A stretch of 64,000 bases of DNA from Guadua angustifolia (taxonomy: Eukaryota > Streptophyta > Magnoliopsida > Poales > Poaceae): contig CM070500.1 of assembly GCA_036346375.1 (NCBI GenBank), forward strand, positions 72,792,525 to 72,856,524, in the 5' to 3' direction. Below, piece after piece: positions 23,539 to 35,069 of the stretch (its first letter is position 1; each line of letters starts with the position of its first letter). The translations under genes were made by a program, and so were the position numbers. Below the pieces are notes generated by a model, which did not search any database, was not told where the DNA came from, and worked only from the letters and a program-made list of their open reading frames with translations.

Positions 23539-23754
23539 GGCACGATCGGTCGCTCTTAATCGCTCCATCTCTCAGCTGCAGGTTGCTTAAATGTGCTCAG
23601 GTGGATGCGGTGGATCGAGAGGTGCTATAGCTGGCTAGCTTAACATGCATGCATACTCTTCCAATTGATACTGCTGTCTTCTGACTGATTATGTTGTCAT
23701 TTGAACGGAATGATCAGGACATCAGGTAGCTAGTTGATAGTTCTCTAAGTTCAC

Positions 23755-23771
23755 CCTATATATATATAGCC
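23755..23771 (-). promoter_or_regulatory. Possible TATA box of NLR-A
   Basis: cctatatatatatagcc lies about 220 bp upstream of the ATG at 23538. It is nearly palindromic, so it gives no orientation information by itself. Confidence 0.35.
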
Positions 23772-24130
23772 AAAAGATTCAAGGGATGAAATTGACCCTA
23801 AAAGGAAATAATGGAATTACCAAAGATGAACAAAAATAAAAGGCTATAGCATAGCATAGCACACCTCTACTTGAAGCTCTCCGAGAGATCTGTCGTTCAC
23901 CGCAGCATCTTGATCAGGAAAAATTCTCGCTCAATATCGAGATCTTTCGCAGCAACATGGTGTGCAACTGTGCAGGTAAGCTGGTACGGCATGCCTTGTT
24001 ATCTCCCACATCCAGCAATTTATGCACCACTACACTGCGTTGTGCTCGATGAAACGAGCAAATACTGCCACGATCTTTTCTGGTCGTGTAGTAAATGGCA
24101 TGGTTTCTACTCACTGCCTCACTGGATAGC

Positions 24131-24750
24131 GTGCACTGCTACCACTTTAGCGTGGACGTGGACTTGGACTATGGAGTCCTTTCACCTAACCCTATTGCTA
24201 CTACACTTACTCGTGCTATCCAGGAAATCATTTTTTAGCTTTTTTTTTTGTCAAATTTAACATCTCCGTGGAATCATTTATAGATTTAGCCTCATTTTCT
24301 CCTCAGAATGTGGTCCCATACTCAAGGAACGTGGCAGCCAGTGAGTTATGAAGCAGGCCGGCTAGCATAGGACTAGCAGCTTCGGCGGCCATATAGCGCG
24401 AAAGGAGGGCAAGTGCCACGAGTGGGAAGCACGACAGCCGAGTTGCTATGGCCAGAGAGCATAGGACCTAAGGTACGTGTTGTCTTCCGGCTCTTCCGTG
24501 GTTAGAAACATGATCAATTCTACAAATACATTTATAAGGGACTAAGTTTATTAAAAAAATGAGCTGGAAAAGGATGAGTGCGCTATCTAGTAACACCATT
24601 TTCTTTACCGTGAAATTCACACCACATCAGAATTAGTTTAAAAGGACTGGATTACATACAGTAACATTTTAGTTACTAAAGCTAAGAGATTCTTGGCTTG
24701 ATTTTTCCACGCTCGCTTTCGGCTCGGCTGTCAGTTGCGTACGAATGCCT
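24131..24750. repeat. Upstream duplication, copy A
   Basis: Blocks gcgtgcactgct...agcgtggacgtggact (24131-24160), atttctttaccgtgaaattcac...ctggattacatacagtaaca (24597-24670) and ctcgctttcggctcggctgtcagttgc (24711-24737) recur in order in copy B (26062-28060). The region between them in copy A (24220-24590) is not duplicated. Confidence 0.75.
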
Positions 24751-24931
24751 GTTGTTTCCACATGCAATGAACGTAACCGAAGCAAGCTGCATCATTCAAT
24801 ATCTCGTGAAAGCTTGGAGATCCTCTGCCTGTACTATGCGCGTCCCTCGTGAAAAGACATGACTCGGAGGATTTTTTTTTTACTAGTTTTTTTTTTAAAT
24901 AACCGGAGTCCTTGCAATTCCGGCGCACAGG

Positions 24932-25575
24932 TAGAGGTGCAAACGGAGCGGATAATTCCCGACCGATCCGAGACCGAATTCGTTTAAAATCCGATTCGAA
25001 TCCGAAAAAATGATATCCGGTTATATCCGGATTCGATCCGGATTCGAATCTGCCTATCCGAAAAAAATATGGGGTAAGATATGGGAAGAGAAGTATCCGA
25101 TCCGTATCCGATCCATACCCGCATATCTGAGATATCCGAAAAATATCAGTGTAAATGAGTGAAATAGATATCCGATAACAGATCCGATAAACATAAACAT
25201 TCTACATCATATAAGTTCATATGTTGATTGAAATTATACTTAGCTGCATATTATTTTTATATAGGGAAGGCAACTATTATTGAATTTGAAACACTTATAT
25301 ATCTCTAAGGTTCTAGTAAAGTTTTGTGTATGGTTGATTGATCTTAATATGCACGACATATATGATTTTTACTTTCACGTATTATCCGACTAACTATTCG
25401 TAACCGAGGCTAACCATATCCGGAACGATCTGTATTCGCTCCGTATTCGCAATCAAGTAATCCAGATTCAGATTCGAATCCGCACCGTCCGTATCCGATT
25501 CTATATCCGAAAAAAATTTGGAATAGGATACGGAATGAGCGAAATCCGTCCGTATCCGATCCGTTTGCACCCCTA
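24932..25575. mobile_element. hAT-type MITE, family TAGGGGTGNAAACGG, member 1 (644 bp)
   Basis: It starts TAGAGGTGCAAACGGA and ends TCCGTTTGCACCCCTA. The perfect 8-bp target duplication cgcacagg is at 24924-24931 and 25576-25583. The interior consists largely of repeated atccga/tatccg words. No transposase is present. Members 2 and 3 are at 26248 and 47406. Confidence 0.92.
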
Positions 25576-25583
25576 CGCACAGG

Positions 25584-25902
25584 TACTGCACGAATATTTT
25601 ATTTATTTATTTTCAGCATTACGAAACTGTTGAATATTTATTTAATTTTTTGGTGCACAAAATGTTCTTGTAATATCTAGGGAACATGGAGGGCTGATTT
25701 CATCTATTTCTAGCGGCGTCAAACCGCTGGAAATTTTTTTTCGAACGATTCCAGACCGGCCACTGAAAATCAGATGAAATCAGCCCTCCCCATCCGCTGA
25801 TATTAAAAAATATTTCACATCGGAAAAAATTAAACAAATATTTAACGGTTCCGCAGCGCTGAAAATAAATAAAAAATATATTCCAATGGTACCCGTGCAC
25901 TG
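25584..25902. repeat. Foldback element, ~320 bp hairpin
   Basis: The left arm begins tactgcacgaatattttatt. The right arm ends aatggtacccgtgcactg, and the arms match in reverse complement through ttattttcagc, aatatttatttaatttttt and a perfect 18-bp block (ggagggctgatttcatct at 25688-25705 against 25772-25789). The loop is about 65 bp. Similar foldbacks are typical of MITEs. Confidence 0.8.
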
Positions 25903-26061
25903 AAATTGCCTGCTAGGAGCTATTTTTGCAATTTCTTTAGGGCACCGGTTATTTTTTTTAAAAAAAAAACATATGCAGAAAGCTACTACAGCAAAAAAAA
26001 AACTGATCTGTGAACAGCAATGTCTTTTGCTAATCGAGCGTCAAAATTCTCTCTCAGACAG

Positions 26062-26247
26062 CGTGCACTGCCATAAAGCGTGGACGTGGACTGTAGAGTA
26101 AATTCATGTGCCTCCATTACTACTACACCTATTCGTGCTGCATAGTAACATCATTTTCTTTACCGTGAAATTCACTCCGCATCAAATTTAGTTTAAGAGG
26201 GCTGGATTACTTACAGTGACATTTTACTAAGGATGGATGGATGGAGT
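26062..26247. repeat. Upstream duplication, copy B (left part)
   Basis: Matches copy A blocks gcgtgcactgcc..aaagcgtggacgtggact and ttctttaccgtgaaattcac..ctggattacttacagtgaca. It is interrupted at 26248 by a hAT element; the third block of copy A resumes beyond it at about 28019-28060 (ctcgctttcgcctttcagttgc). Confidence 0.75.
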
Positions 26248-27980
26248 TAGGGGTAAAAAACGGGTCGGATATTGTTCTTTCCGTATCTTAACCCATATTT
26301 TTTTTCGGATTCAGAACCAAATACGGGCTAGCCAAATATGGTTACGAATCTGGATTATTCGGGATACGGATATGTTACATATTTGGGTCAGAAATAGATA
26401 AAGATATACGGATAGTGCACGCATACATATATTAGCTTTAAATTGCCCCCTCAACAACAAGAAAATCAGCTAACGCTACATGACCACTGTACGCTAGGGA
26501 AAATTGCTTCATTACTGATTACCTTATCCTACTCTTGTTTCCCATATGTATTAGTGGAACTAGTTTTTCAATAGAATTCTAGAACATCTAGGACCAAATT
26601 ATGACCCAGCTTAACCGACAATGCTTATAAAGTCTATATGCAACATGTGAAAAACTCACACACAACACTAAAAATGCAATCTTTTGATTATTTTAATCTC
26701 TATAATAACCTATCAGTTCAATGATCAAGGTAAAAGTCTCATTTAATATGGATCTTCATTCTGTTCTACTAGCAAAACTAACAATCTTTGGTCTTTTTTG
26801 AAGTCTTGTATGCAAAGAGCGGTCACTTGAAGGCAATTATGCAAATGCAAAAACTGGAAAGAGGCTATAATTCATATGATGGACCATGGACGCAACTAGA
26901 ACCCATGCTACAACTCGCTCCATCGACCAATGGCTTCTCCGACCCTAATCTTATCGCAGCCCTGATATAGAAATGGAAATTGGCAGAGAACATGCCATCC
27001 TGCCTTGCCTTGGATATAGGTGCTTTAAACACGATGACTACGGTCGATCCCATGTTAAATCCTGTTGTCTGGAAATGGTGGGATAGACATCAAACTTACT
27101 CTTCAAATGTAGCACATATGATAATCACAACTTAACAACTAGTACGTTTTACTGAGTAATCCACGACACACTTCAAAGCTCAAACAAACCCAAATCTCTA
27201 CTCTAGCAAAGCAGTATCACTAATGCAATCCATGATGTAACATTGTAGCAAAAGAGGGAAACGAATTTGCATACTTCCCTGCTTCTCTATCAGGTTCGGA
27301 TGGACAAAAGGGGAGAGACGCTCGGCAGGGGGAAGGCACTCCGGCGAAGTAGCTCGGTCGAGGGGAGGCACTTAGGCGGAGGGAGACCCTTGGGCGGAGA
27401 CACGGCCGCAGGGTAGAGGTGCTCGATCAGGAGGAGGCACTCTGGGGAAAATTATTCCCCGTCGGGATGGCGGGGACGGGAGACTTGGCCGAGAGGCTAG
27501 TTCAATTTAGTTATTAGATTACGCAGCGCCACAGCAGGGGGTCGGAGAGTTAAAATGGCTATAAGCTTTCTCTTGGCGCAACATCGCAACTGGGCAGACC
27601 TACAGAGGGAGGAGATTGGCGCAACGCCGTAGCCAGGGGCGGACCGGCGGAGGGAGGCGATTGGCTGGGGGGTGGCCACAGAGGGACATCGAGGGAGGGG
27701 AGGCACTCGGCCGGGGCAAAGTGGGAGATTGCTGGATTGGGGAAGACGCGTGAATGCAACAGAGAGCTTGTAGCAAGAAACCCAGCCATCCGGATATCCG
27801 AATAGGGTAACTATCCGATATCCAGTTCCCATTCTAGATTATCCGAATATCGACTGCTCTGGATCCGATCCCGTATCCGGATCTGTTCCCATATCCAACC
27901 GAATAGTTCAATTTCTTTCCAAATCCAGTCCCGTCCGGATCTAGATCAGACGGATATTATCCTACCCGTTTTCACCCCTA
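26248..27980. mobile_element. hAT-type element, family TAGGGGTGNAAACGG, member 2 (1733 bp)
   Basis: It starts TAGGGGTAAAAAACGGGTCGG and ends CCCGTTTTCACCCCTA. An 8-bp target duplication with one mismatch is present: gatggagt at 26240-26247 and gatagagt at 27981-27988. It is over 1 kb longer than members 1 and 3. The extra centre (about 26430-27780) contains AT-rich DNA and a GC-rich block at 27290-27790. Frames of 111 codons or fewer occur in it, none like a hAT transposase. Confidence 0.85.
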
Positions 27981-27988
27981 GATAGAGT

Positions 27989-28199
27989 GAACTCGTTTAG
28001 TCTCTTATTGACAGCCGGTGCCTACACTCGCTTTCGCCTTTCAGTTGCATGTGAACTGTGAAGAGTGTTGAATAATAAATAGTCATCGATAACATAGAGC
28101 CGTAGATCAATTCTAGTAGCGATCATGAATACCAAGAACAAATACAAAGATGAACACTAGATACATGCATTTTAACTCTTTTCTTTTTATAGATTGTAG
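27989..28199. other. Short unassigned spacer
   Basis: It holds the last block of the upstream duplication (about 28019-28060). I see nothing else recognisable. Confidence 0.4.
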
Positions 28200-29080
28200 G
28201 TTGATTCTCTTGTATAATATGGTGCAACATTTGTAGCCAAAATTTTTTAAAGGTAGTTTTAGAATTCACCCACCAAACCCTAAAATTCGATTATATCTCG
28301 ATAATCCCCCTTGAGCACATACCCATCATGCATATGCCTCATCAAAAACTCCTCCAAAAAACCTAGTGTAAAAAAAGATGGAGAAAAGAGTACATTGCAT
28401 CCGTATATTACATCACACTTGTTGCCTCATTAGAAATCTTCATGTGAGAAAACTTAAGGAAAACTCACCAAAGAAAAAAGAGTGCAACTTGTAATCTTCT
28501 AGGTTATGGTAGTGTCTTCAAGATCATACTAATGGGTATTGTTTAGGGATTTACTACTAAACTCTGCATTTATCTAAGTTGTCCCATTTTAATGCCACGA
28601 ACATATTTTTGAAAACTGGATATTGGCAAAGACTTAGTAAATAAATCAGCTAGATTTTCACATGACTTAGTTTGTAAGATCCATTCTGGGACTTCTTTAT
28701 AAACACATAGGGGCAATCATCATTATTAGAATAACTCTTCTTCAGGAGGAACTTACTAAGTTAGTCATACCACATTCTCCTTGATTGTTTTAACCCGTAT
28801 AGCGACCTCTGTAATTTGACGTTATACATGTTATGATTGGTTTTATTAGAATCCAAAATTTTGACTCCTTCAAGGACTTTTTTTATAAATATCCGTATTT
28901 AGTTACCCATATAAAATATGTGGTCACTACATCCATCAATTGCATTGATAAATTTATGATGGCCACCATTGATATCAAATAGCAAAACGTTATTCCACTC
29001 ATACAAAAGAGCAAGTTTCATCGTAATCAATACCAGATCTCTACATAAACCTTTGTGCTATAAGACTCACTTTGTATCTT
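28200..29080 (-). mobile_element. Copia-2 relic (reverse transcriptase/RNase H part), left of the Copia-3 insertion
   Basis: The minus strand reads broken copia reverse-transcriptase segments in several frames. The best are around 28800-28740 (LYGLKQSRRMWYD-like) and 28720-28690 (CPYVFIKKS), preceded by a KILDSNKTNHNMYNVK-like stretch near 28860. The coding sequence is interrupted by many stops. At 29080 it is split by Copia-3, and the upstream part continues at 39906. Confidence 0.75.
29076..29080 (+). repeat. Target-site duplication of Copia-3, left
   Basis: atctt directly before the 5' LTR; the same five bases follow the 3' LTR at 39906-39910. Confidence 0.9.
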
Positions 29081-29654
29081 TGAAAGACCATGTGTAGGTC
29101 TATCCTTGTGTGTGATGAGTAATTGACAAGATTTGGGATTGGATTGATTTGAAATTGAGTTTGATTTGAATTGGATCTTCAAATTGAAGCAATTTGAGTG
29201 TAGGTTGCTTTTCCTAGTGCTACCGGCCTAGGGGCAGTAGCACGGGACCATTGAGCATAATTATGATTGATTATTGATTTTGTTTGATGCAATGCACTCA
29301 TGTGAGTGGTTGTATGGATTGACTTTGAGTCAAGTCGTGGATTTGTGCTCGGATCGTTGTTTGTTTATTCGGTGTGCGGTGTTGCTCGAGGCTTAACGTG
29401 GTCGATGACGGACCGAACTAGGTTCGTGGAGGAACCGAGGTTCGGGACTAGGTTCGAGGAGGAATCGAGGTCCCGGTGGTCGAGGATGTCATGCGGACGT
29501 TAAGGGCTAGAGAAGGTGCACACGAAGGTGGTTAGTCACGTGATTGCGGCAGGCGGGCCGTACGCGTGCATGTGTGAATTTTAGGTTGTATGCATATATT
29601 GGGCCATGTGTATTGGGCCAGGTGGATATGCATACATGTGTTAGGGTTTTGAGG

Positions 29655-29664
29655 TGTATAAAAG
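29655..29664 (+). promoter_or_regulatory. TATA box in Copia-3 5' LTR
   Basis: gtataaaagg, about 25 bp before AATAAA; the same sequence occurs in the 3' LTR near 38930-38940. Confidence 0.7.
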
Positions 29665-30066
29665 GACTTCAAAACCTGATCAATAAAGCGTGGCTTTTGC
29701 GGCGGCTGGTGAGCTCGGCCGTTTTTTATTCGTGTCTTCGTTTGGCTGCTGGCAACGAAAAAGCAACGGCGCAGGAAGAAAAAAAGTGACTAGCGGCGGT
29801 CGTCGTGGCCGAGATCCTCCCACGACTGGACAGCTGCTCTGCGGCCGGTGGCTAGAACTCCTTGCGGCGACTAGTGGATCGCGGCCAGAAGTTTTCTAGT
29901 CGCTTGGTGACTCCTTGTGACTTGCGGCCAGAGGCTCCTGCAACGAGTAAATTGCTGGCATGTGGTGACTAGAAGCAGCCGACTAGAAGATTGCATTGCG
30001 TTGGCCGTTTTTGTTTACTTCCTGGCGGCGAAAAGGAGACGCTCGAGCGCAGCACGCAACTTTGGT

Positions 30067-30140
30067 GCTACAGTACCCGAGCGCTACAGTATTCGCGTGC
30101 TACAGTATTCGGCGCTACAGTAATCTCAATTGCTACGGTA
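30067..30140 (+). repeat. Array of five GCTACAGTA motifs in the Copia-3 leader
   Basis: gctacagta starts at 30067, 30083, 30099 and 30114, and gctacggta at 30132, a spacing of 15-18 bp. The 3' LTR keeps the array at about 39332-39405. It lies downstream of the TATA box, so it would be in the RNA leader. Confidence 0.9.
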
Positions 30141-30640
30141 CTTTCGTTTATTTTTCCGTTCTTCGCTTTGCATGTTTTTTTTTATTTCAGATTGATTCAT
30201 GTTTTCACCATGATAATTTTGATTTGATCCATCCAAAATATTGCTAAGACATCTAGTAATTGTTTTTAAAAGTTTGATTGGTTAATTCCTTGTAGATTTT
30301 GTTTAATATCATAATTAGGGTTTGATCTATTCTCGTTATTATTTGATATAGTCAACTTGCGAAGGTTATAACTCTAGATTCGTATATCCGATTGAGGTGA
30401 TTCTTATTGCGTTAGTTTTGGATTTGAATCTAGTTTATACAGTTAAAATTTTACATCAATCCGACGGTTGGATCTTTAGAAATTACGGTTTTAGTGAACC
30501 TCTATTAATCTGTTTTTGTTGAAACCGAGAGCAATATTTCATAATTAATTTAGGGGGTTTTGTGAATCAAGAAAATTTTGATTTTATCTTCCGCTCAATC
30601 ATTCACCCCCCCTCTGATTGTCGCCATCCGATCCTTCAAG

Positions 30641-30655
30641 TGGTATCAGAGCCGG
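30641..30655 (+). promoter_or_regulatory. Copia-3 primer-binding site
   Basis: tggtatcagagccgg, complementary to the 3' end of initiator tRNA-Met, two bases after the LTR. Confidence 0.9.
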
Positions 30656-30693
30656 TTTTGCTCTTCCATAGATCTTGACCGGTCTCGAGAGCC

Positions 30694-31902
30694 ATGGCGA
30701 CAGACAAGTATTCCACCAAGCCTCCAATTTTTTCTGGTGTTGATTTTCCTTTTTGGAAATCCGGATGGAGTCATACATCACGCCTGGGCTTCCTGATATG
30801 GCGAAGGTGAAGCTCCCATATGAGGTTCCTCACGATGAGAACGTCACGCCGGCAATATGGTCGACGTTGAGGCAAATGCTAAGGCGAGAACATTCTCATA
30901 CTGAGGACTCGACCAAGATGAGTATGATCGGTTTCACCTCGCCTTCGCCCATACGAGATTTGGGTAACCCTCGATGCTTACCATGAGGGCACTACTCAAA
31001 TCAAGACCGTGGCCGAGGCAGATTCAAGCGAGTACAACAAATTTGAACAACGCTACCGGTGAGAGTCTCGATGAGTGCTTTGGTCGGTTTACCAAGATTT
31101 TGAGCGACCTCCGGCGATCGGTTGTATATACCTCGACTCGGACAATGCTCGGCATTTCTTGACCGCACTCGACCTTCGGGTTTGGGAGATGAAGGTGACC
31201 ACCATCAAGGACACCATCGATTTGTCGACTCGACTCTTGACGGGCTTTATTCCGCCTCAAGACTCATGAGATTGATGTCGTCTCTCGGAAGACGAAATCT
31301 CGATCGATGGCTTTGGTCACCGATCCCATTGGGTCCTCTTCTCGATTTTCTCTTGACTTTGCTTCGGTTTTTCTCTCTCGCTCTTTGCGGCGTAGCGATG
31401 AAATTCGGAACAATTTCAGAAAATGAGCTTGCTCTTGTCGCTCAAAATTTTCCAATATTTACAAGAGAGTGAGAGAGAGGAAGAGAGGTGGCATGATCAC
31501 TGCTTGAGTGTGGTGGCCCCAACCACATTCGAGCTTAATCGCCTTAAGCCGGAGAAGGGCAAGAACGATGTCAGCGGTTTGGGCAAGAACGACTACATCG
31601 ACAAGAACCGCAACAAGAAGCCTCCAGTTCGTGAACCGGCGCACGAGAAGAAGTACCGCAACTTCTCCAAGAACAAGAAGCTCTTCCACCGCGTCCTCGC
31701 CGCCCTCGACGACATCAACCTCTCCGACACGGAGACATGGAGCGACGAAGGCGAGGATGATCCGCAAGAGAAGAAAGGCGGCGACGACTTCTCCGGCATG
31801 TGCTTCATGGCAGGCGCCATTGAAGTGAGCGACTCCGAGCTGTACAGCGACACGGATGAGGTACCCACCTATGACGAGTTAAATGATGCCTTCAGAAATT
31901 AG
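30694..31902 (+). pseudogene. Copia-3 gag, frameshifted
   Basis: The ATG at 30694 begins MATDKYSTKPPIFSGVDFPF, a typical copia gag start. Later blocks lie in other frames: RMESYITPGLPDMAKVKLPY (30760 on), SLDECFGRFTKILSDL (31060 on) and WEMKVTTIKDTIDLST (31180 on). A CCHC knuckle can be read at about 31510-31560 as CFECGGPNHIRA after one added base, but its last Cys is Arg. The C-terminal part, RNFSKNKKLFHRVLAALDD followed by the acidic GDDFSGMCFMAG stretch, is open to 31902. Confidence 0.85.
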
Positions 31903-33760
31903 GCAAGTTTCATGCTAAGGCTAGGTCGAGGTGTTCGAAAGTTAGAGAAGGAGGTAGACCGTTTGTCTCGGGAGTTAGCTTCACTTAAATCATGTTCCTC
32001 CCGAGACTCGACAATTTGTACACTCTGTGATGCTTTGCTTGTGGAGTGGAGAACCTAAGGACTTTGCATGATAGTGTGCTTGTTGATCTTGAGAATCAAG
32101 TCAAAGAATGCTAGTCTGTTGTTATTGATATTCCTGCCGATGCTAGTTTTTCGCATGCTCACACAAATGCTTCTGTAATAATTGCCCTAAGCTACTTGCT
32201 GAAATTGATGCCATGGGTTGTCACCTTAGGAAGATTTCGCTAGAAATGATGAACTAGAATTGCATGCTTCTAAGGACCCAACAACTCATGTGAGGGTCAG
32301 AAGCAACTAAAACTTGACAATGATGCTTTGAATGTCAAGTGTGATCAACTTGCTAAGGATTTACTAGTTAAATCACAAACTGGTTGCTTGCTATGTGTTG
32401 GGGTTAATGATGACGTGGATAAGGTCCACGCAGAGTTTAGGAAGAAATTAGAAGAACAAGTCCATAGGATTAGAGAAGCATCGTGCGTTTCTTGTAAGTC
32501 CCTCAAGCTTGAGGCAGCCATGCTAAGGGAGAAAAATAGACGTGCTGGTATCTCTTCTTCTCTTTCTGGTTCTTCTTCTTCCTCTCACCCCTGTTCTTCT
32601 TGCGCTTCATTTTTCCGAGAGTGTCAGTATCTTATGAGCACTCTTGAGAAATTTGTTGGAGGCAAGAAGAAGCTCAATCTCATTCTAGACCACCAAGATT
32701 AGCGATTCAATCAAGGTCTAGGATTTGATTACTTGGAGCACGCTAGGACTCATCCTTCTACCATTGTGCGTAGTTCCAAGAGTGGAGAGATAGTGGTTGC
32801 TCCTGGGTTGAGCACCACTGTGTTTAGGTCTCTTTGGTGTGGTCCACGGAACTTGACTGAAGGATGCTTCTCTTGTTGCTTCGCCTCTAACAAGGCAAAG
32901 TACACATGCACCTTCAGTAGAAGGATGGTCACCTAGTAGATTTACCTTCAGCGCGCCAAGATCACTTGGCGTGAGCGTGTTGATGCTCTTAGGAGTATTC
33001 AGGGTCATCCCAGACTCGAGTGCTCCTAAAGGCGCCTAATCGCTACTAGACGAGTTAGAGAGTCGCTTTGTTTTTGAGCGGCGTCGAGACTCGGTTTTCA
33101 TCTTTGTTCAATCGAGTTTTAGTCCCGAGTTGCTCGTGGTCGATCTTTCCGCCGTCCTCTTGATATTCCTCGTTTTTCCCATCGAGGTAGATATCGGCGT
33201 GAGGTGTTTTCGGGTAGGAGATTTAGGCAACCTCGTTGGGATGGTCCTGCCTTTGCACCACTAAGCAGCCAAACCGATGGATGCCTCCTAGATCTTCCAC
33301 TAGAGCCGCTTCTTCGATCTTGTTAGAGTTGAGCGTCGAGAGACACTAGAGTCGATCTTCTTCTTTTGTGGTTTGGTACTTTGAGGCGTCGTGTAATTCA
33401 AGATTGGGTTCCCAAGTCTTCACTTTATCGATCTTGAGTCTTCTCTTCGACTTGATCGGGTTAAATCGGATGGGGAAGGAGATGTTTGGATTGTTGACTC
33501 GGTTGTTCTCGCCATATATTTGGAGATTCTCGTTGGTTCTCTTCCTAGTCCGAGCCCCGGTGATGAGTTGATCACTTTTAGGGATGCTTCTTGAGTAGAC
33601 TCATTGCTAAAGGTACCGCTCGCATTAATGAAAATTTTATTCTTAAGGGCGTTGCCTTAGTGAGTAAGCTGCAATATAATTTGCTTTGTTTCTCGGCTTA
33701 TCGATGACTCTTTCGAGGTAAGCTTTAAAAGCAATGCTTGTAGAATCCTCGATTCATCGG
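31903..33760 (+). pseudogene. Copia-3 gag C-terminus to protease region, decayed
   Basis: A frame at 32328-32702 encodes a heptad-like, Cys-containing segment (KCDQLAKDLLVKSQTGCLLC, CVSCKSLKLEAAMLREKN, a Ser-rich patch, then FVGGKKKLNLILDHQ). This matches the extended coiled-coil gag tail of SIRE-like elements. Between 32940 and 33760 the order suggests protease, but I could not read a DSG or DTG active site in any frame. Confidence 0.6.
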
Positions 33761-34678
33761 GAGGATTAGTTTGCGGATTTCTAGATTTGGGAGAGTCTTT
33801 CGTCTTGATTTTTCTGTTTCTTCGGAGACTCTCTTGATGTTTGATTGCTTCGAGTCCGTGATCTCTCCTTCGGCATAGGAGACTTGGTCACATTGGTTTT
33901 GATCATCGACGGAATTAGCAACCGCGATCTTATTCGTGGTTTGCCCAAACTCAAGATGGTCAAAGACTTAGTTTGCTCTCCTCGCCGACATGGCAAGATG
34001 GTTCTTGCTTCTCATCCTCTAGTCACCGTAGTGATGATGATGCACCGGACAGCTTTTACACATGGACACTGTTGGTCGGCTAAGTCTTGAACGGCGGGAG
34101 GGAAGTGGTATGTCCTTGTCATTGTTGATGATTTTTCGAGGTATTCTTGGGTATTTTTCATGGCCTCGAAGGATGAGACTTTTTCTCACTTTAGGGGATT
34201 GGTTAGTAGGTTGTCTATTGAGCTCCCAGGTGCATTACGAGCTATACGCAGTGATAATGGCACCGAGTTCAAGAATTCCTACTTTGAGAGTTTTTGTGTG
34301 GAGTCTGGGTTAGAGCATCAGTTCTCCTCTCCATACGTCCCTCAGCAAAATGGCGTAGTGGAAAGAAAGAATAGGACCCTGGTTGAGATGGCCAGGACGA
34401 TGCTAGATGAGTATAATACTCCTAGGAAATTTTGGGCTGAGGCTATAGCTACTGCTTGTCATGTTTCCAATCGCGTTTTCTTGAGAGCACATTTGCATCG
34501 CACTTCTTATGAGTTGAGGTATGGGCGAAAGCCCAGTGTTTCTCATTTTCGCGTTTTTGGTTGCAAGTGTTTCATCTTGAAGTCTGGTAACCTAGATAAG
34601 TTTGAGTCTCGTTCTTCTGATGGTATTTTTCTGGGTTACTCGACTTCTTCTCGTAGCTATAGGGTGCAGGAGTTGTGA
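33760..34678 (+). pseudogene. Copia-3 integrase
   Basis: The open part, 34160-34678, encodes the integrase core: SDNGTEFKNSYFESFC, then SSPYVPQQNGVVERKNRTLV (the second catalytic Asp and the Glu), TPRKFWAEAIATACHVSNRV and the C-terminal GYSTSSRSYRV. Upstream, KLKMVKDLVCSPRRHGKMVL and WYVLVIVDDFSRYSW-like segments are out of frame with it. A stop at 34676 ends the frame. Confidence 0.92.
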
Positions 34679-35069
34679 TGCGAATAGGATCATAGAGACC
34701 GTGGACGTGACCTTTGATGAGGCTAGCCAGAGCTAGACCTGATATTTCGAGCTCTTCTTATCCCTCCGAAACCATCTTTGTAGAGGATGAGGATGATGGA
34801 GATGATGGTGTTCCACCGATCCAGTTCCTCTACACCGAGGTGCCTCTGTTTCCATTTCGCACCTCGTGGAGACCAACCCTTGCCTTCGGACTCTTCAAAT
34901 GAGTGGCTCTGTTCCTACATCTTCTCCTCAAGAGGTAGAGGCCACTTCGCTTCGGTCCTCCACGACACATTCAGCGTTCTCATCCACCGAGCGGATCATT
35001 GGTGATCTATTTGAGCGTGTTCGCGCTCAAAATCAGCTTATCTTCTTTCTCCTTCACTCTTGCCTTTGT

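Larger units (their letters stand above)
29081..30638 (+). mobile_element. Copia-3 5' LTR
   Basis: It starts TGAAAGACCATGTGTAGG and ends ATCCTTCA. It contains a TATA box (gtataaaagg, 29655-29664) and AATAAA at 29681-29686, so U3 is about 0.6 kb and R-U5 about 0.95 kb. The match to the 3' LTR is close over the full length; most differences are one- to few-base indels between 29740 and 29960. Confidence 0.93.

Noticed and set aside
22637..23590. Plus-strand frame of 317 codons opposite NLR-A exon 1
   Set aside because: It is the antisense shadow of the coiled-coil/P-loop exon; the translation is Ser/Arg-rich and resembles nothing.
23755..23771. Strong promoter call for NLR-A
   Set aside because: The TATA-like run is a short AT repeat and palindromic; kept only as a low-confidence feature.
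31508..31868. Ser/Thr/Arg-rich frames overlapping the Copia-3 gag tail
   Set aside because: They are shadows of the real gag frame (RNFSKNKKLFHRVLAALDD...).
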